Source: Thiomicrospira cyclica (GTDB lineage Bacteria; Pseudomonadota; Gammaproteobacteria; Thiomicrospirales; Thiomicrospiraceae). Taken from it: a stretch of 54,335 bases of DNA. The stretch spans positions 1-54,335 of the forward strand of contig DZAT01000004.1 of NCBI GenBank assembly GCA_022736205.1, given 5' to 3'. Positions 1 through 9,324 of the stretch are shown here, one piece after another (positions within the stretch are counted from its first letter, which is position 1; every line of letters begins with the position of its first letter). The position numbers and the translations under genes are program-made. The notes under the pieces were generated by a model. The model made no database searches. It saw only the letters and a list, made by a program, of their open reading frames with translations, and was not told the origin of the DNA.

Positions 1-401
1 ATTTCTTTTTTCAGCAGACAATCGAGCCAAATGCGCGTGGCGCGACCATTGCCCTCGCGGAACGGGTGAGCGATATTCATTTCGACGTATTTTTCGATGA
101 TCTCATCAAAATTACTTTGCGGCATGGCATCAATATGCGCTAAAGATGCTTTGAGGTACATAACGGGCGCAAAGCGAAAATCGCCTTTAGCAATATTCAC
201 CTCGCCTAGTTGCCCTGCAAAAGGATAAATATCTTCAAAAAAATAAGCGTGAATCGCAACAAGTCCAGCGAAATTACCGACTTCTACCCTGCTGATGTCA
301 CCAGAATCAAACAACTGCTTGGCTTTCTGTTTGCTGATTCTTTCTTCAGCTTTTGCCAGCTCGACCTGATTATCGATATTCAGTTTGTTTTCTAGGATCA
401 T
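1..401 (-). CDS. fic: Fic family protein adenylyltransferase, class III (partial)
   Basis: The reverse strand reads an open frame from an ATG at 401 to the window edge, so only the first 133 residues or so are present. Fic enzymes transfer AMP from ATP to a hydroxyl of a target protein. The catalytic motif HPFREGNGR is complete near the end of the visible part, with the histidine that deprotonates the target and the phosphate-binding GNGR. The [21 protein letters not shown] and [12 protein letters not shown] blocks closely resemble the compact stand-alone class III proteins such as Neisseria NmFic. In that class the inhibitory helix is C-terminal and would lie outside the window. The start is 21 bases downstream of the sucD stop on the same strand, so it may be co-transcribed with sucCD. 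The family call is firm; the target is unknown. Confidence 0.9.
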   Translation of the reverse strand, partial: MILENKLNIDNQVELAKAEERISKQKAKQLFDSGDISRVEVGNFAGLVAIHAYFFEDIYPFAGQLGEVNIAKGDFRFAPVMYLKASLAHIDAMPQSNFDEIIEKYVEMNIAHPFREGNGRATRIWLDCLLKKE

Positions 402-422
402 AGCAAGACGACCATGAAAACA

Positions 423-1295
423 TTACTTCTCAAAAGCCGCTTTCATGGCTTCACCCATATGCGACGGGGTACGCACCACCGACACGCCAGCGGCTGACAG
501 TGCCGCAAACTTGGCATCGGCAGTGCCCCTGCCGCCAGACACAATCGCGCCCGCATGTCCCATCCGACGACCGGGTGGCGCTGTTACGCCAGCAATATAA
601 GACACCACAGGCTTGCTCACATGCGCTTTAATGTATTCCGCCGCATCTTCTTCGGCAGAACCACCAATTTCACCGACCATAATAATGCCTTGCGTGTCTG
701 GGTCAGCATTAAACAATTCCAACACTTCAACGAAGTTCATGCCGCCAATCGGATCACCACCAATACCCACGCAAGTGGTTTGACCCAAGCCCGCGCGTGT
801 CGTTTGCCATACCGCTTCGTATGTCAGCGTACCCGAGCGCGACACGATACCGATTTTACCAGCTTGGTGAATAAAGCCGGGCATAATGCCCATTTTGCAG
901 CTACCTGGGGTAATTAACCCTGGACAGTTAGGGCCAATCAAACGCGATGTTGAACCGACCAACGCGGCACGCACTTTGAGCATATCCCGTACAGGAATCC
1001 CTTCGGTGATACAGGTAATGACAGGAATTTCCGCTTCAATGGCTTCGATAATCGAATCGGCGGCAAACGCAGGCGGCACATAAATCATGCTGGCATTTGC
1101 GCCAGCTAACTCGACCGCTTCGCGCACGGTGTTAAACACAGGACGGTCTAAATGCGTCTGACCGCCTTTATTGGGCGTGACACCACCGACTAAGTTTGTG
1201 CCATAAGCAATGGCTTGTTCCGAGTGGAATGTGCCCTGCTTACCGGTAAAGCCTTGGCAAATGACCTTGCTGTTTACATCAACCAAAATACTCAT
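423..1295 (-). CDS. sucD: Succinyl-CoA ligase (ADP-forming), alpha subunit
   Basis: SucD forms the catalytic heterotetramer with SucC and converts succinyl-CoA, phosphate and ADP to succinate, CoA and ATP in the TCA cycle. The protein is 290 residues, the usual length. The N-terminal CoA-binding Rossmann domain starts with [18 protein letters not shown]. The phosphohistidine loop is in the C-terminal half ([18 protein letters not shown]), with the active histidine in the GHAGA segment. The start ATG overlaps the sucC stop by four bases (ATGA), the standard translationally coupled arrangement. No other TCA-cycle gene is in the window. Assignment is certain. Confidence 0.98.
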   Translation of the reverse strand: MSILVDVNSKVICQGFTGKQGTFHSEQAIAYGTNLVGGVTPNKGGQTHLDRPVFNTVREAVELAGANASMIYVPPAFAADSIIEAIEAEIPVITCITEGIPVRDMLKVRAALVGSTSRLIGPNCPGLITPGSCKMGIMPGFIHQAGKIGIVSRSGTLTYEAVWQTTRAGLGQTTCVGIGGDPIGGMNFVEVLELFNADPDTQGIIMVGEIGGSAEEDAAEYIKAHVSKPVVSYIAGVTAPPGRRMGHAGAIVSGGRGTADAKFAALSAAGVSVVRTPSHMGEAMKAAFEK

Positions 1296-2464
1296 ACTGC
1301 ACCTCCCGCCAAGCGAACCGCTGTTTTCGCTGCGGTTTCCAAATCATTTTCTGCGACAATATTTAACCCAGAAGCCGCTAACATTTCACGACCTTTATCG
1401 GCATTGGTGCCTTCTAAGCGCACGATCAACGGCAAGGTCAGTCCGACTTCTTTGACGGCTTGTAAAATACCATCGGCAATTAAATCACAACGGACAATAC
1501 CACCAAAGATATTGACCAAAATCGCCTTCACTTCCGATGACGACAAAATCAATTTTAAGGCTGCTGCCACGCGCTCAGGCGTCGTGCCACCACCCACATC
1601 TAAGAAGTTGGCAGGTTTGCCGCCATGCAATTGAATCAAATCCATCGTTGCCATTGCCAAGCCAGCACCATTGACCATACAGCCAATATCACCATCGAGT
1701 GCGATATAGTTCAGCGCCCACTTAGCCGCTTCCACTTCGCGTGCATCTTCTTGTGCCCAATCACGCGCTTCGTCTAAGGCTTTCTGACGGTATAACGCAT
1801 TGTCATCGACCTGCACTTTACAATCTAAGGCCAACCATTGATCGTCTTTGGTGCATACCAAGGGGTTGATTTCGAGCATCAGGGCATCGCAAGTGTGCGC
1901 CATGTCGTACAAACGTTTCACCAAATCAGCAAAGCCTTTCATCTGCTCTGCCGACAGCTTCATGCCAAAGGCTAGCGTACGCGCCACAAACGGCTGCAAG
2001 CCAGCACCAAAGGGCACAAATACAGTAATCACGCGCTCTGGGTGGTGTTCGGCGACTTCTTCAATGTCCATACCGCCATCGGCAGAACCGACAAAGGCAA
2101 AGCCTTTACGTGCACGATCCAGCGTTAAACTCAAATAAAATTCCTGAGCAATCGCACTCCCCGCTTCGATATACACCGAGGTGACAGGCAAGCCTTCTGG
2201 TCCTGTCTGAATGGTTGCCAAACGAGAACCCAGCAAACGTTGTGTTTCGGCTTTGGCTTCTTCTAATGTTTTGACCAGTTTCACGCCGCCCGCTTTACCG
2301 CGTGCACCCGCATGAATTTGCGCTTTGACCACCCAAGGCGCATCGCCCAATGGCTGTAATGCCGCCGCTGTCACTTCTGCCACATCACGGATAAGCACAC
2401 CCACTGCCACAGGCACACCAGCGGTGCTTAATAATGCTTTTGCTTGATACTCATGTAAATTCAT
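1292..2464 (-). CDS. sucC: Succinyl-CoA ligase (ADP-forming), beta subunit
   Basis: SucC is the ATP-grasp beta subunit that binds nucleotide and succinate. I place the start at the ATG at 2464, giving MNLHEYQAK as in Escherichia coli SucC and a 390-residue protein. It is preceded by an AAAGGGG ribosome-binding site at good spacing. A longer reading from 2479 adds five residues (MKGEK) that are really this leader. The ATP-grasp fold, the LEINPLV segment and the [13 protein letters not shown] segment near the C-terminus are all present. It is coupled to sucD by a four-base overlap. An inverted repeat separates it from slpA upstream. Confidence 0.97.
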   Translation of the reverse strand: MNLHEYQAKALLSTAGVPVAVGVLIRDVAEVTAAALQPLGDAPWVVKAQIHAGARGKAGGVKLVKTLEEAKAETQRLLGSRLATIQTGPEGLPVTSVYIEAGSAIAQEFYLSLTLDRARKGFAFVGSADGGMDIEEVAEHHPERVITVFVPFGAGLQPFVARTLAFGMKLSAEQMKGFADLVKRLYDMAHTCDALMLEINPLVCTKDDQWLALDCKVQVDDNALYRQKALDEARDWAQEDAREVEAAKWALNYIALDGDIGCMVNGAGLAMATMDLIQLHGGKPANFLDVGGGTTPERVAAALKLILSSSEVKAILVNIFGGIVRCDLIADGILQAVKEVGLTLPLIVRLEGTNADKGREMLAASGLNIVAENDLETAAKTAVRLAGGAV

Positions 2465-2493
2465 TTTTTCCCCTTTCAATGTGATGAGTTAGG

Positions 2494-2532
2494 AGTGAGG
2501 AGTAAAGTGCATACCGCTATTCACTCCTCACT
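2494..2532. repeat. Perfect 10-bp inverted repeat between slpA and sucC
   Basis: AGTGAGGAGT at 2494-2503 is repeated inverted as ACTCCTCACT at 2523-2532, with a 19-base loop. It covers the last codons of the slpA-like gene and the gap before sucC. No T-run follows on either strand, so it is not a typical intrinsic terminator. It could be a processing hairpin that separates the slpA and sucCD messages. Confidence 0.5.
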
Positions 2533-2923
2533 GAATTCTCTCAACTTCTAAAATCAATTCTTGACCCGCTAACGGATGACTAAAATCCATCTGGACCCGA
2601 TCTGGCTCAATGGCTAACACACGCGACGCGACGGCATCACCATTGGGTAGGTTGAACTCAACAATATCGTTCACACTCGGCTCAATCTCACCCAAATCAG
2701 CGCGATCTAACCAATGAATTTGTGTTGGATCGGGATAACCAAAGGCCTCTTCAGGCGATAGTAACCACAGTTGTTGTTCCGCTACAGGCAAAGCAGCGAT
2801 CTTCGCCTCTAATGCAGGTAACCACTGCCCATCTCCCTGTTCAAAATCCATCGTTTCATCGACTTCGGTTTTATCAACGGGCGTGCCATCGCTCAAACAG
2901 AGCGTAAATTTTATTCGAATCAT
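2528..2923 (-). CDS. slpA: SlpA/FkpB-like FKBP-type peptidyl-prolyl cis-trans isomerase
   Basis: This 131-residue protein has the SlyD/SlpA FKBP layout. A short N-terminal FKBP half is interrupted by an insert-in-flap region (about residues 60-105) and closes with MDFSHPLAGQELILEVERI, the block conserved in SlpA and SlyD. There is no histidine-rich metal-binding tail, which points to SlpA rather than SlyD. These proteins act in the cytoplasm as prolyl isomerases and folding helpers. The gene begins two bases after the stop of the upstream hypothetical gene, so the two are one transcription unit. The 131 residues are a little fewer than in E. coli SlpA. Family confident; paralogue name likely. 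Confidence 0.85.
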   Translation of the reverse strand: MIRIKFTLCLSDGTPVDKTEVDETMDFEQGDGQWLPALEAKIAALPVAEQQLWLLSPEEAFGYPDPTQIHWLDRADLGEIEPSVNDIVEFNLPNGDAVASRVLAIEPDRVQMDFSHPLAGQELILEVERIQ

Positions 2924-2925
2924 TG

Positions 2926-3231
2926 TTAATTTACCGTTGTTGACGATTCAGTCAGAAAAACGGGCACATCTGTGACTGGTTCTGGAATAACTAAATAATG
3001 CTGACTTAACACCGCTGCCAATTCTGTCGGCTTACGATAAGGATCGGACAGCTCAACGCGCGCCAAATCACCTGTTAAGCCTTGCACCAACGTATCGCTA
3101 ATTAACTGACGCACAGATGCGACTTCATCCCCCACCAACTCGCCAGAATCAGGATTCCAATAAAGTAAAGCCGCCGGCTGCTCAGAAGTTGGTAATGGCA
3201 CCAATTCCATTCTGATCCATGTTTGTACCAT
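2926..3231 (-). CDS. Conserved hypothetical protein upstream of slpA
   Basis: I do not recognise this family. I choose the ATG at 3231 because it has a GAGG ribosome-binding site six bases upstream. A longer in-frame reading to 3273 lacks one. The protein is 101 residues, soluble, with no signal peptide or membrane segment. Segments such as LLYWNPDSGELVGDEVASV and LSQHYLVIPEP suggest a small alpha/beta protein. It is divergent from mnmA and sits two bases before slpA, so it is probably co-expressed with the prolyl isomerase. No function can be assigned. Confidence 0.75.
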   Translation of the reverse strand: MVQTWIRMELVPLPTSEQPAALLYWNPDSGELVGDEVASVRQLISDTLVQGLTGDLARVELSDPYRKPTELAAVLSQHYLVIPEPVTDVPVFLTESSTTVN

Positions 3232-3329
3232 CACAAGCCTCGTAAATGCATCGCATAATTTTAATATAGACACTAAGTATACCGTTAAACATATACGCTG
3301 TCAGGTTCAAGATTTGATAAAATACGCTT

Positions 3330-4445
3330 ATGAATACACAAAACCACCCGCATTTCCCACCCAATGCCCGCATTATTGTTGGCATGTCTGGTGGTGTCGA
3401 CTCTTCGGTAACGGCGCTATTGTTGCAACAACAAGGCTACCAGGTCGAAGGCTTATTTATGAAAAACTGGGAAGGCGACGATACCGACGACTATTGCCCA
3501 GCACGAAAAGACATGCTTGATGCACAACAAGTTTGCGACAAGCTTGGTATTCCACTGCACATCCGCAACTTTGCTAAGCAATATTGGGATGGCGTTTTTG
3601 CGCACTTTTTATCAGAATATGAAGCTGGTCGCACCCCCAATCCAGACATTTTGTGTAATAAAGAAATTAAGTTTAAAGCCTTTCTGGATGAAGCCATTGC
3701 GCTTGGTGCGGCAGGAATTGCCACGGGGCATTATGCACGCATTCGTTATCAAGATGAGCGTTTTCAGCTACGCACAGGGCTAGACAAAAACAAAGATCAA
3801 AGCTATTTTTTGTATACGCTAAAACAACACCAACTCGCTCACGCACTATTCCCTGTTGGTGGGCTAGAAAAACCTGCTGTTCGCGCCTTAGCCGAACAAC
3901 ATGGCTTCATTACCCACGATAAAAAAGACAGCACAGGTATTTGTTTTATTGGTGAGCGCAACTTCAAAGACTTTTTGCAAACCTATCTCGATAAACAACA
4001 GACTGGCGACATGATCACCCCAGAAGGCAAAGTTGTCGGCAAACACACGGGACTCGCCTACTACACCTTAGGGCAACGCAAAGGCTTAGGCATTGGTGGC
4101 GGGCATGGCAGCGAAGACGATGCGTGGTTTGTTGCCGATAAAGACATGACAAACAATCGCTTAATCGTGGTACAAGGTCATAATCACCCCGCCATGCTTA
4201 AATCTCGCTTAACCGCACACAGCATGGACTGGTGCGACACGCCACCCAAGACGGGCGACAAACTAACAGCCAAAGTACGCTATCGTCAGCAATCACAAGC
4301 TTGCACCGTAACAGCAATTGATGACAAAATGCTATCGTTAACATTCGAACAGCCCCAACGAGCTGTCACTCCTGGGCAGTCTGTCGTCCTTTACGATGGC
4401 GACAATTGCTTAGGTGGTGCAATTATTACTGAGGCATTTAGATGA
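3330..4445 (+). CDS. mnmA: tRNA-specific 2-thiouridylase MnmA
   Basis: MnmA puts sulfur on U34 of the wobble position in Lys, Glu and Gln tRNAs, taking persulfide sulfur from the Tus relay. The 371-residue protein has the N-type ATP pyrophosphatase loop [10 protein letters not shown], the family block [18 protein letters not shown], and two catalytic cysteines at residues 109 ([11 protein letters not shown]) and 205 ([11 protein letters not shown]). The C-terminal beta-barrel includes [18 protein letters not shown] box at 3317-3322 lies very close to the start, so the leader may be extremely short. Its stop overlaps the hflD start by four bases, an old gammaproteobacterial pair. Confidence 0.98.
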   Translation: MNTQNHPHFPPNARIIVGMSGGVDSSVTALLLQQQGYQVEGLFMKNWEGDDTDDYCPARKDMLDAQQVCDKLGIPLHIRNFAKQYWDGVFAHFLSEYEAGRTPNPDILCNKEIKFKAFLDEAIALGAAGIATGHYARIRYQDERFQLRTGLDKNKDQSYFLYTLKQHQLAHALFPVGGLEKPAVRALAEQHGFITHDKKDSTGICFIGERNFKDFLQTYLDKQQTGDMITPEGKVVGKHTGLAYYTLGQRKGLGIGGGHGSEDDAWFVADKDMTNNRLIVVQGHNHPAMLKSRLTAHSMDWCDTPPKTGDKLTAKVRYRQQSQACTVTAIDDKMLSLTFEQPQRAVTPGQSVVLYDGDNCLGGAIITEAFR

Positions 4446-5101
4446 GTTATACAGATCAAGACCGCGTTATCGCCTTTGCGGGCATTTATCAGGCAGCTAT
4501 GTTGGTTCACCAACTGGCAACACAAGGACAAACCGATACGACTGCATTAAGCGCAACCTTAAATAGCCTATTTGTTGAAAATCCGCCCGATACAGTCAGT
4601 GTGTTTACCAATATGGAAGGCATTAAATTAGGGCTTAGCGCATTGCGTGCTCAAATGAGTAATACAGAAGCCTTAGGCGAAAAGCGGAACCTGCAAATAA
4701 CACAATACGTTGTTGGCATGATTGCACTTGAAAGCCATCTGCGTGCCGATGCTGATGTTGAAGAAGCCTTGTTTCGTCGTTTAGAAACCCCAAAATCGCA
4801 AAGTAAACATTTTGGCTTATTACACGATAATACGGCTGCTGGTTTGGCGCTGATTTACACAGAAACCTTATCGCGTATGCGACCCAAAATTTTGGTACAA
4901 GGCGCTCACGGTCATTTGAGTCAACCGATGATTGCTAACCGCATCCGTGCTTGCTTATTGGCAGGTGTTCGTGCGGCACGCTTATGGCGACAAACAGGCG
5001 GCTCGCGCTGGCATCTTATTTTTTTAAGGGGACGCTACCTCAGAGCCATTGATCAAGCACTGGTGCAACTGAGAAAACAAGACAGAGAAGACATTCACTA
5101 G
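4442..5101 (+). CDS. hflD: High frequency lysogenization protein HflD homologue
   Basis: The 219-residue, mostly helical protein begins [22 protein letters not shown], matching the HflD (YcfC) family, a peripheral inner-membrane protein. In E. coli it binds the lambda CII activator; its housekeeping role is unclear. The ATGA overlap with mnmA is the conserved neighbourhood, and it supports the name. The stop codon lies inside the left arm of a hairpin that faces the convergent ovoA gene. Confidence 0.92.
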   Translation: MSYTDQDRVIAFAGIYQAAMLVHQLATQGQTDTTALSATLNSLFVENPPDTVSVFTNMEGIKLGLSALRAQMSNTEALGEKRNLQITQYVVGMIALESHLRADADVEEALFRRLETPKSQSKHFGLLHDNTAAGLALIYTETLSRMRPKILVQGAHGHLSQPMIANRIRACLLAGVRAARLWRQTGGSRWHLIFLRGRYLRAIDQALVQLRKQDREDIH

Positions 5102-5121
5102 CAGCCGATGGACTGCTAGTG
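5096..5121. repeat. Hairpin between convergent hflD and ovoA
   Basis: CACTAGCAG at 5096-5104 pairs perfectly with CTGCTAGTG at 5113-5121 around an eight-base loop. It includes the hflD stop codon and lies in the 35-base gap between two convergent genes. There is no clear T-run, so it may be a weak terminator or a 3' stabilising hairpin. Confidence 0.45.
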
Positions 5122-5136
5122 AAAGCTAACACGGTG

Positions 5137-7248
5137 TTACGATGTTTTACGCCACAAGGTGACCTGATTTACAACCAGTTGATAATGACGGGCATCATCG
5201 CGCTGTAGAAGGGGTAAGTCGATCGGATCAGCGACCTGCACAAAGTGAGCACTCAGTTGCTCACTAATCGTCTCTAAGCTGCTAACGTTTTCGCCATTAC
5301 GCTTGAAGCCACCCAACTTATCGTTAAGTGACTGCGACGCATCATCGCTTGGATAATGGCTGCTGATAACCAATAACCCGCCCGAATTCAAACGCTGATG
5401 AATATCGCTTAAAAAATCAATCGGTTTTGTCAGCTTTGCTAAGGTTTGATTTAGGATAATCACGTCATAATTCGTAAACATAGCCTTTAAATTATTAGCG
5501 TCCTGCTGCAAAAAGTGAACATTATCTGCTTGAGTTAAGCCAACCTCTTGTAAACTGCGTTCGACAAAATCGGGAATGTCCCCTTCCAACGATAAACGAT
5601 AACGAATACGCCCTTCGCTTTTCATTTGGTTGGCAACCTGAATAAATCGTGCTGAACGGTCTAATCCCGTTACCTGTTCGAAATGTGGCGCCAAAGCTAA
5701 ACAGCATCTTCCGACCGAACAACCCACTTCTAGTAACGCCCCACCGTGTGGCTGCGCTTGCTTTACCACATCAGCTAATGATTGCGGGTAATTGGGTAGT
5801 GTGAAAACTGAAGCACCATAGTGAGCATCGCAAGCCTGAACCACATCGGTTTGTGTTTCGTAAGGATTGTAATGGGTCACAACGGGATGTGAACTGGCAA
5901 TATAGCGAAATCCCGCATGCTGGAAAAAGTGACGACGGAAGGCGTAGCGCGAGTGCAAATTTGCTTCATTGCCTGTACTGATCCAAGAGCCGCCTTTAAA
6001 AATATTATGCTTATTATCAAAAGTTGGCGTGGTAAAGTCGTCGTAGAGTGGATGCACCTTAAAGCCATCAAAAGGATAAATAGGCGTTTCTGTCCATTGC
6101 CATACATTACCAACGATGTCATACACCTCGCCAAATCGATTAGCATCGACTGGGGTTGATGAAGCATATTGCTCTAAATTGATATTGGCGCCGATGCCAA
6201 TTGCGCTATCGCTATCGGGCAAGGCGCATTGATTGCGCAAGAGCAGATACTCGTCCTCACTCGGTAAACGGATGGGCTCGCCTGTTTGTTCCGCTTTCCA
6301 GTTACAAAAGGCTTTGGCTTCGAGATAATTGACTTCGGCAGGCCAAGACCACGGCATGGCGATTTGATCTGTTAAGGTGCGCAGATAGAAATCATCGCCT
6401 TTTTTGAGCCAAAACGTCGGATACTGTGCCTGAGAAAATGCCAGCCAACCCTGCCCCTCTTCAGTCCAGTAGCGCGTGGTTTGATAACCGTTGGCTTCAA
6501 CAAACGCTAAAAACTCGCCATTAGATACCAACATATTTGCCGCTTTAAACGCGCCTACTTCACTACTGTGTTGTCCGTACTCGTTATCCCAGCCATAAAG
6601 GCGTGCTGGGTCTTGGTGGTTAATACTGACACGACCTGCTGGAACATCAATCCAACCATTAATAGGTACAGGCGTTTGCTGCTGCGGACAGATAGGAAAG
6701 CCATCATGCGCTTGCACGGCATCGAATGGTAGCTGACGAATTAAGACAGATGAGGTTTCTAAATGAATCCGTTCATGCTCAATGCCCATGACAATCGACC
6801 AAACAGGGCTTTGCCAATTGATGGGAAAGTTGATTTCGATGCGTTCAATTAACGTTAAGAGATGCTGTTTAACTTGAGCACGATAGTCACGCACCGCATC
6901 GACGGTCGGCCAAGCATAATGCGCATCATTTAAATCATCCCAAGACATTTCATCAACACCAATTGCAAACATGGATTCAAAAACAGGATTAACGCGATTA
7001 AGCTGCTTTGCCAGAACCAATTTATTGACGAAGAAAGTTGCGGTATGACCAAAATAAAAAATAAGCGGATGGCGCAGCGAACACGGACGTTGATAATAGT
7101 TCGAATCGTCTTTGATTGTTTCGAATAAGCGCTCGTACGTAGCCCAAGTTTGCTCAAAATAATGACGCAATTGCTGTCGAAAATCTGAAGCCGATGTTTT
7201 TGACAATAAAAACGTTGATGCACTCATCATGCCATCTGCTAGCTTCAT
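5137..7248 (-). CDS. ovoA: OvoA: 5-histidylcysteine sulfoxide synthase / 4-mercaptohistidine N1-methyltransferase
   Basis: OvoA makes the antioxidant ovothiol A. It joins cysteine to C5 of histidine through an iron- and oxygen-dependent sulfoxide bond, and after lyase cleavage methylates the ring. The 703-residue protein has the full three-part layout. An N-terminal DinB-like helical domain carries the iron ligands HERIHLE (H-x3-H-x-E). A central FGE-sulfatase-type domain follows (GNVWQWTETP, KGGSW, FRRHFFQHAGFRYI). A C-terminal SAM methyltransferase starts with LLEVGCSVGR. The methyltransferase fusion separates OvoA from the ergothioneine enzyme EgtB. The start has an AGGAT site before it. 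The gene stands alone; the separate PLP-dependent lyase is not in this window. Confidence 0.95.
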   Translation of the reverse strand: MKLADGMMSASTFLLSKTSASDFRQQLRHYFEQTWATYERLFETIKDDSNYYQRPCSLRHPLIFYFGHTATFFVNKLVLAKQLNRVNPVFESMFAIGVDEMSWDDLNDAHYAWPTVDAVRDYRAQVKQHLLTLIERIEINFPINWQSPVWSIVMGIEHERIHLETSSVLIRQLPFDAVQAHDGFPICPQQQTPVPINGWIDVPAGRVSINHQDPARLYGWDNEYGQHSSEVGAFKAANMLVSNGEFLAFVEANGYQTTRYWTEEGQGWLAFSQAQYPTFWLKKGDDFYLRTLTDQIAMPWSWPAEVNYLEAKAFCNWKAEQTGEPIRLPSEDEYLLLRNQCALPDSDSAIGIGANINLEQYASSTPVDANRFGEVYDIVGNVWQWTETPIYPFDGFKVHPLYDDFTTPTFDNKHNIFKGGSWISTGNEANLHSRYAFRRHFFQHAGFRYIASSHPVVTHYNPYETQTDVVQACDAHYGASVFTLPNYPQSLADVVKQAQPHGGALLEVGCSVGRCCLALAPHFEQVTGLDRSARFIQVANQMKSEGRIRYRLSLEGDIPDFVERSLQEVGLTQADNVHFLQQDANNLKAMFTNYDVIILNQTLAKLTKPIDFLSDIHQRLNSGGLLVISSHYPSDDASQSLNDKLGGFKRNGENVSSLETISEQLSAHFVQVADPIDLPLLQRDDARHYQLVVNQVTLWRKTS

Positions 7249-7288
7249 AAAAAAATCCTATTCAAACGCATTAACAAAAATAATCGAC

Positions 7289-7334
7289 TATAACGATAAA
7301 AAGCGCAAATTTCTTTGCGCTTTTTATCGTTATA
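7289..7334 (-). terminator. Perfect 21-bp hairpin terminator after minE
   Basis: The arms 7289-7309 and 7314-7334 are perfect reverse complements around the loop TTTC. The stem ends in A/T-rich blocks, with a GCGC core. It begins four bases past the minE stop and lies 40 bases before the ovoA start on the same strand. It should end the min operon message and insulate ovoA. Because of its A/T-rich symmetric stem it could work in both directions. Confidence 0.8.
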
Positions 7335-7337
7335 AGG

Positions 7338-7583
7338 TCAACCCAGCGGTATTTCAATCTCGAGCATATCAATCCCATTATTTCGTTCCATCATCACCTG
7401 AATGGCATCACGATCTATAGGAATATATTTGGCGATAACTTGCAAAATTTCTTCACGCATTTGTGGTAAAAAATTAGGCATACTTTGATTATGTTGACTG
7501 GTCGCAATCAGTATTCCCAGTCGATCTTTAGCCAAAGAAGCGGTGTTATTACTTTTCTTACGAAAAATATCTAATAAACTCAT
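7338..7583 (-). CDS. minE: Cell division topological specificity factor MinE
   Basis: MinE drives MinD off the poles by stimulating its ATPase, so the MinCD inhibitor oscillates and Z-rings form at midcell. The 81-residue protein has the amphipathic N-terminal helix (MSLLDIFRKK) that docks on the membrane. A MinD-binding segment follows (ASLAKDRLGILIATSQH), then the C-terminal dimer domain ending MLEIEIPL. It is the last gene of minC-minD-minE, 14 bases after minD. Confidence 0.97.
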   Translation of the reverse strand: MSLLDIFRKKSNNTASLAKDRLGILIATSQHNQSMPNFLPQMREEILQVIAKYIPIDRDAIQVMMERNNGIDMLEIEIPLG

Positions 7584-7597
7584 GCTAACGCCTCGGC

Positions 7598-8407
7598 TTA
7601 AGAAAAAATGCGGACAAACAACCCTTTCTTTTCGGCCACTAAGAAACGCTGAGGCTTATCTTCACCCAAATAGCGTGCGATAATGTCCTGATAGGCTTGC
7701 GCTGGCTTAGATTCAGCATCATTTAATACCACAGGCACACCCGCATTCGATGAAGATAGCACTTCTTCACCTTCAGGAATAACGCCTAAAAACCGAACAG
7801 ATAACAGCTCAATAATGTCTTTATAGCCGAGCATTTCTCCTGCTTCAACGCGTTCTGGATTATAGCGCGTTAAAATGAGGTACTCATTAATACGCTCACC
7901 CATTTCAGCTTTTTTAGACTTGGCTTGCAAAATGCCTAAAATACGATCAGAGTCACGCACAGATGACACTTCTGGATTGGTTACCACAAAGGCATCATCG
8001 GCAAAACGTAATGCCATCAATGCCCCTGTTTCGATACCTGCAGGCGAGTCGCAAATAATAAAATCGAAACCATCCGCTTTTAATTCATTAATGACTTTCT
8101 CAACACCTACCTCGTGCAAGGCATCTTTATCGCGTGTTTGCGAGGCTGGCAAAATATAAAGGGTTTCAACACGTTTATCACGAATTAACGCTTGTTTTAA
8201 GGTAGCCTCGCCTTGAATGACGTGCACAAAATCGTAAACCACACGACGCTCAACGCCCATAATTAAATCGAGATTACGCAACCCCACATCAAAGTCGATG
8301 ACAGCGACTTTATAACCACGCAATGCTAAAGTGGTTGCAATGTTAGCCGATGTGGTCGTTTTACCCACACCACCCTTACCAGACGTTACGACGATGACAC
8401 GTGCCAC
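7598..8407 (-). CDS. minD: Septum site-determining ATPase MinD
   Basis: MinD is the membrane-recruited ParA/MinD-type ATPase that carries MinC. The deviant Walker A motif SGKGGVGKTTTSANIA is at residues 9-24, FIICDSPAGIE is Walker B, and the protein ends in the amphipathic membrane-targeting helix (EKKGLFVRIF). At 269 residues it is full length. It lies between minC and minE. Confidence 0.98.
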   Translation of the reverse strand: MARVIVVTSGKGGVGKTTTSANIATTLALRGYKVAVIDFDVGLRNLDLIMGVERRVVYDFVHVIQGEATLKQALIRDKRVETLYILPASQTRDKDALHEVGVEKVINELKADGFDFIICDSPAGIETGALMALRFADDAFVVTNPEVSSVRDSDRILGILQAKSKKAEMGERINEYLILTRYNPERVEAGEMLGYKDIIELLSVRFLGVIPEGEEVLSSSNAGVPVVLNDAESKPAQAYQDIIARYLGEDKPQRFLVAEKKGLFVRIFS

Positions 8408-8434
8408 AATTTAATCCTTTTACAAAAAACCTAA

Positions 8435-9151
8435 TTAATCCAATGAACGAAACTTCAGGGTCTGCTGTTCCAAAAAAACCTCTACCCAGCCGCGTTTAGC
8501 AGAACTAGGGATATCGTCAGACAACAAAAAAACACCCGAAATACTGACCAACTCTGGGTTGAAATCTTTGGCAATAATACGTGCATCACGATCACCTGTC
8601 GCCCCCGCATGAACTCGACCCCTGACCGATCCTAAAACCGTAATATTGCCGCCCGCGTAAAGCTCGGCACCCGAATTAACACTGCCACTGACCAACACAT
8701 CAGCAAACATGATTTTTTCGAGCTGACCTGAGCGCAAACTGACCAAACGATGTGCTGTCGTTAGTTCGGGTTGCTGCGGTGCGATGCTCGGTTTGTCATT
8801 GCTATTTAAGGCGGCATGATGCACGGCAACCGCATCATCCTGCTTGCTAGCAGCACTGGGTTTAAACACAGCCAAACCACACAACTCTGCATATTCTACC
8901 AAAGTCGATTCATTGGTACGAACACCCACAGGGGTCATTTGATGCTGACGCAATAATTCCAATAACTGTGCTAATTGCACGCTGTTAAATGAACAAACAG
9001 GGTCAACCACCACAGGTGCGCCCTTTAAAAAACGCCCTGCTTTTGCCAGTTTTTCTTCTAGCAAATCGGCCACGTTATCCATATCAGCATCATAGACACG
9101 CACAAGGGTCAATGATAATTGAGACGACTTAAATTCTAAAATATCAGCCAT
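8435..9151 (-). CDS. minC: Septum site-determining protein MinC
   Basis: MinC inhibits FtsZ assembly away from midcell. The 238-residue protein has an N-terminal FtsZ-binding domain (about 1-105), then a polar linker. Its C-terminal beta-helix binds MinD and forms filaments (ELYAGGNITVLGSVRGRVHAGATGD). It is the first gene of minCDE. Upstream are a plausible promoter and a perfect DnaA box. Confidence 0.96.
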   Translation of the reverse strand: MADILEFKSSQLSLTLVRVYDADMDNVADLLEEKLAKAGRFLKGAPVVVDPVCSFNSVQLAQLLELLRQHQMTPVGVRTNESTLVEYAELCGLAVFKPSAASKQDDAVAVHHAALNSNDKPSIAPQQPELTTAHRLVSLRSGQLEKIMFADVLVSGSVNSGAELYAGGNITVLGSVRGRVHAGATGDRDARIIAKDFNPELVSISGVFLLSDDIPSSAKRGWVEVFLEQQTLKFRSLD

Positions 9152-9182
9152 AGTTTACCAATCAACAACAGGATAGTTTGAC

Positions 9183-9212
9183 ATCATACCTAACTTTACA
9201 AGCTAACGACAA
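9183..9212 (-). promoter_or_regulatory. Predicted minCDE promoter
   Basis: Read on the minus strand, a TTGTCG box (9212-9207) and a TATGAT box (9188-9183) are 18 bases apart. They sit 32 bases upstream of the minC ATG. The match is reasonable for a sigma-70 promoter but is prediction only. Confidence 0.45.
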
Positions 9213-9260
9213 TAAGAAAATCAGTAAAAACAGGATTGTTGCCAGCTTGCTCACACAGCC

Positions 9261-9269
9261 TGTGGATAA
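9261..9269 (-). promoter_or_regulatory. Perfect DnaA box (TTATCCACA) upstream of minC
   Basis: TTATCCACA on the minus strand is the tightest-binding form of the DnaA box. It lies in the 173-base gap between tsaB and minC, about 50 bases upstream of the predicted -35 box of minCDE. Only one copy is seen, with no AT-rich unwinding region or box cluster, so it is a possible regulatory site and not an origin. Confidence 0.4.
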
Positions 9270-9324
9270 AAGTGTGTGCAACCAATAGAATAAAACGCCA
9301 ACTTACTGTTATAGCATAAAAAGC

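Noticed and set aside
555..917. ORF antisense to sucD (120 residues) and similar antisense ORFs throughout
   Set aside because: They lie entirely inside strongly conserved genes on the other strand, have no family similarity that I can see and no ribosome-binding site.
9241..9300. Replication origin at the DnaA box
   Set aside because: Only one box, no AT-rich repeats, and no dnaA, dnaN, gidA or rpmH genes nearby.
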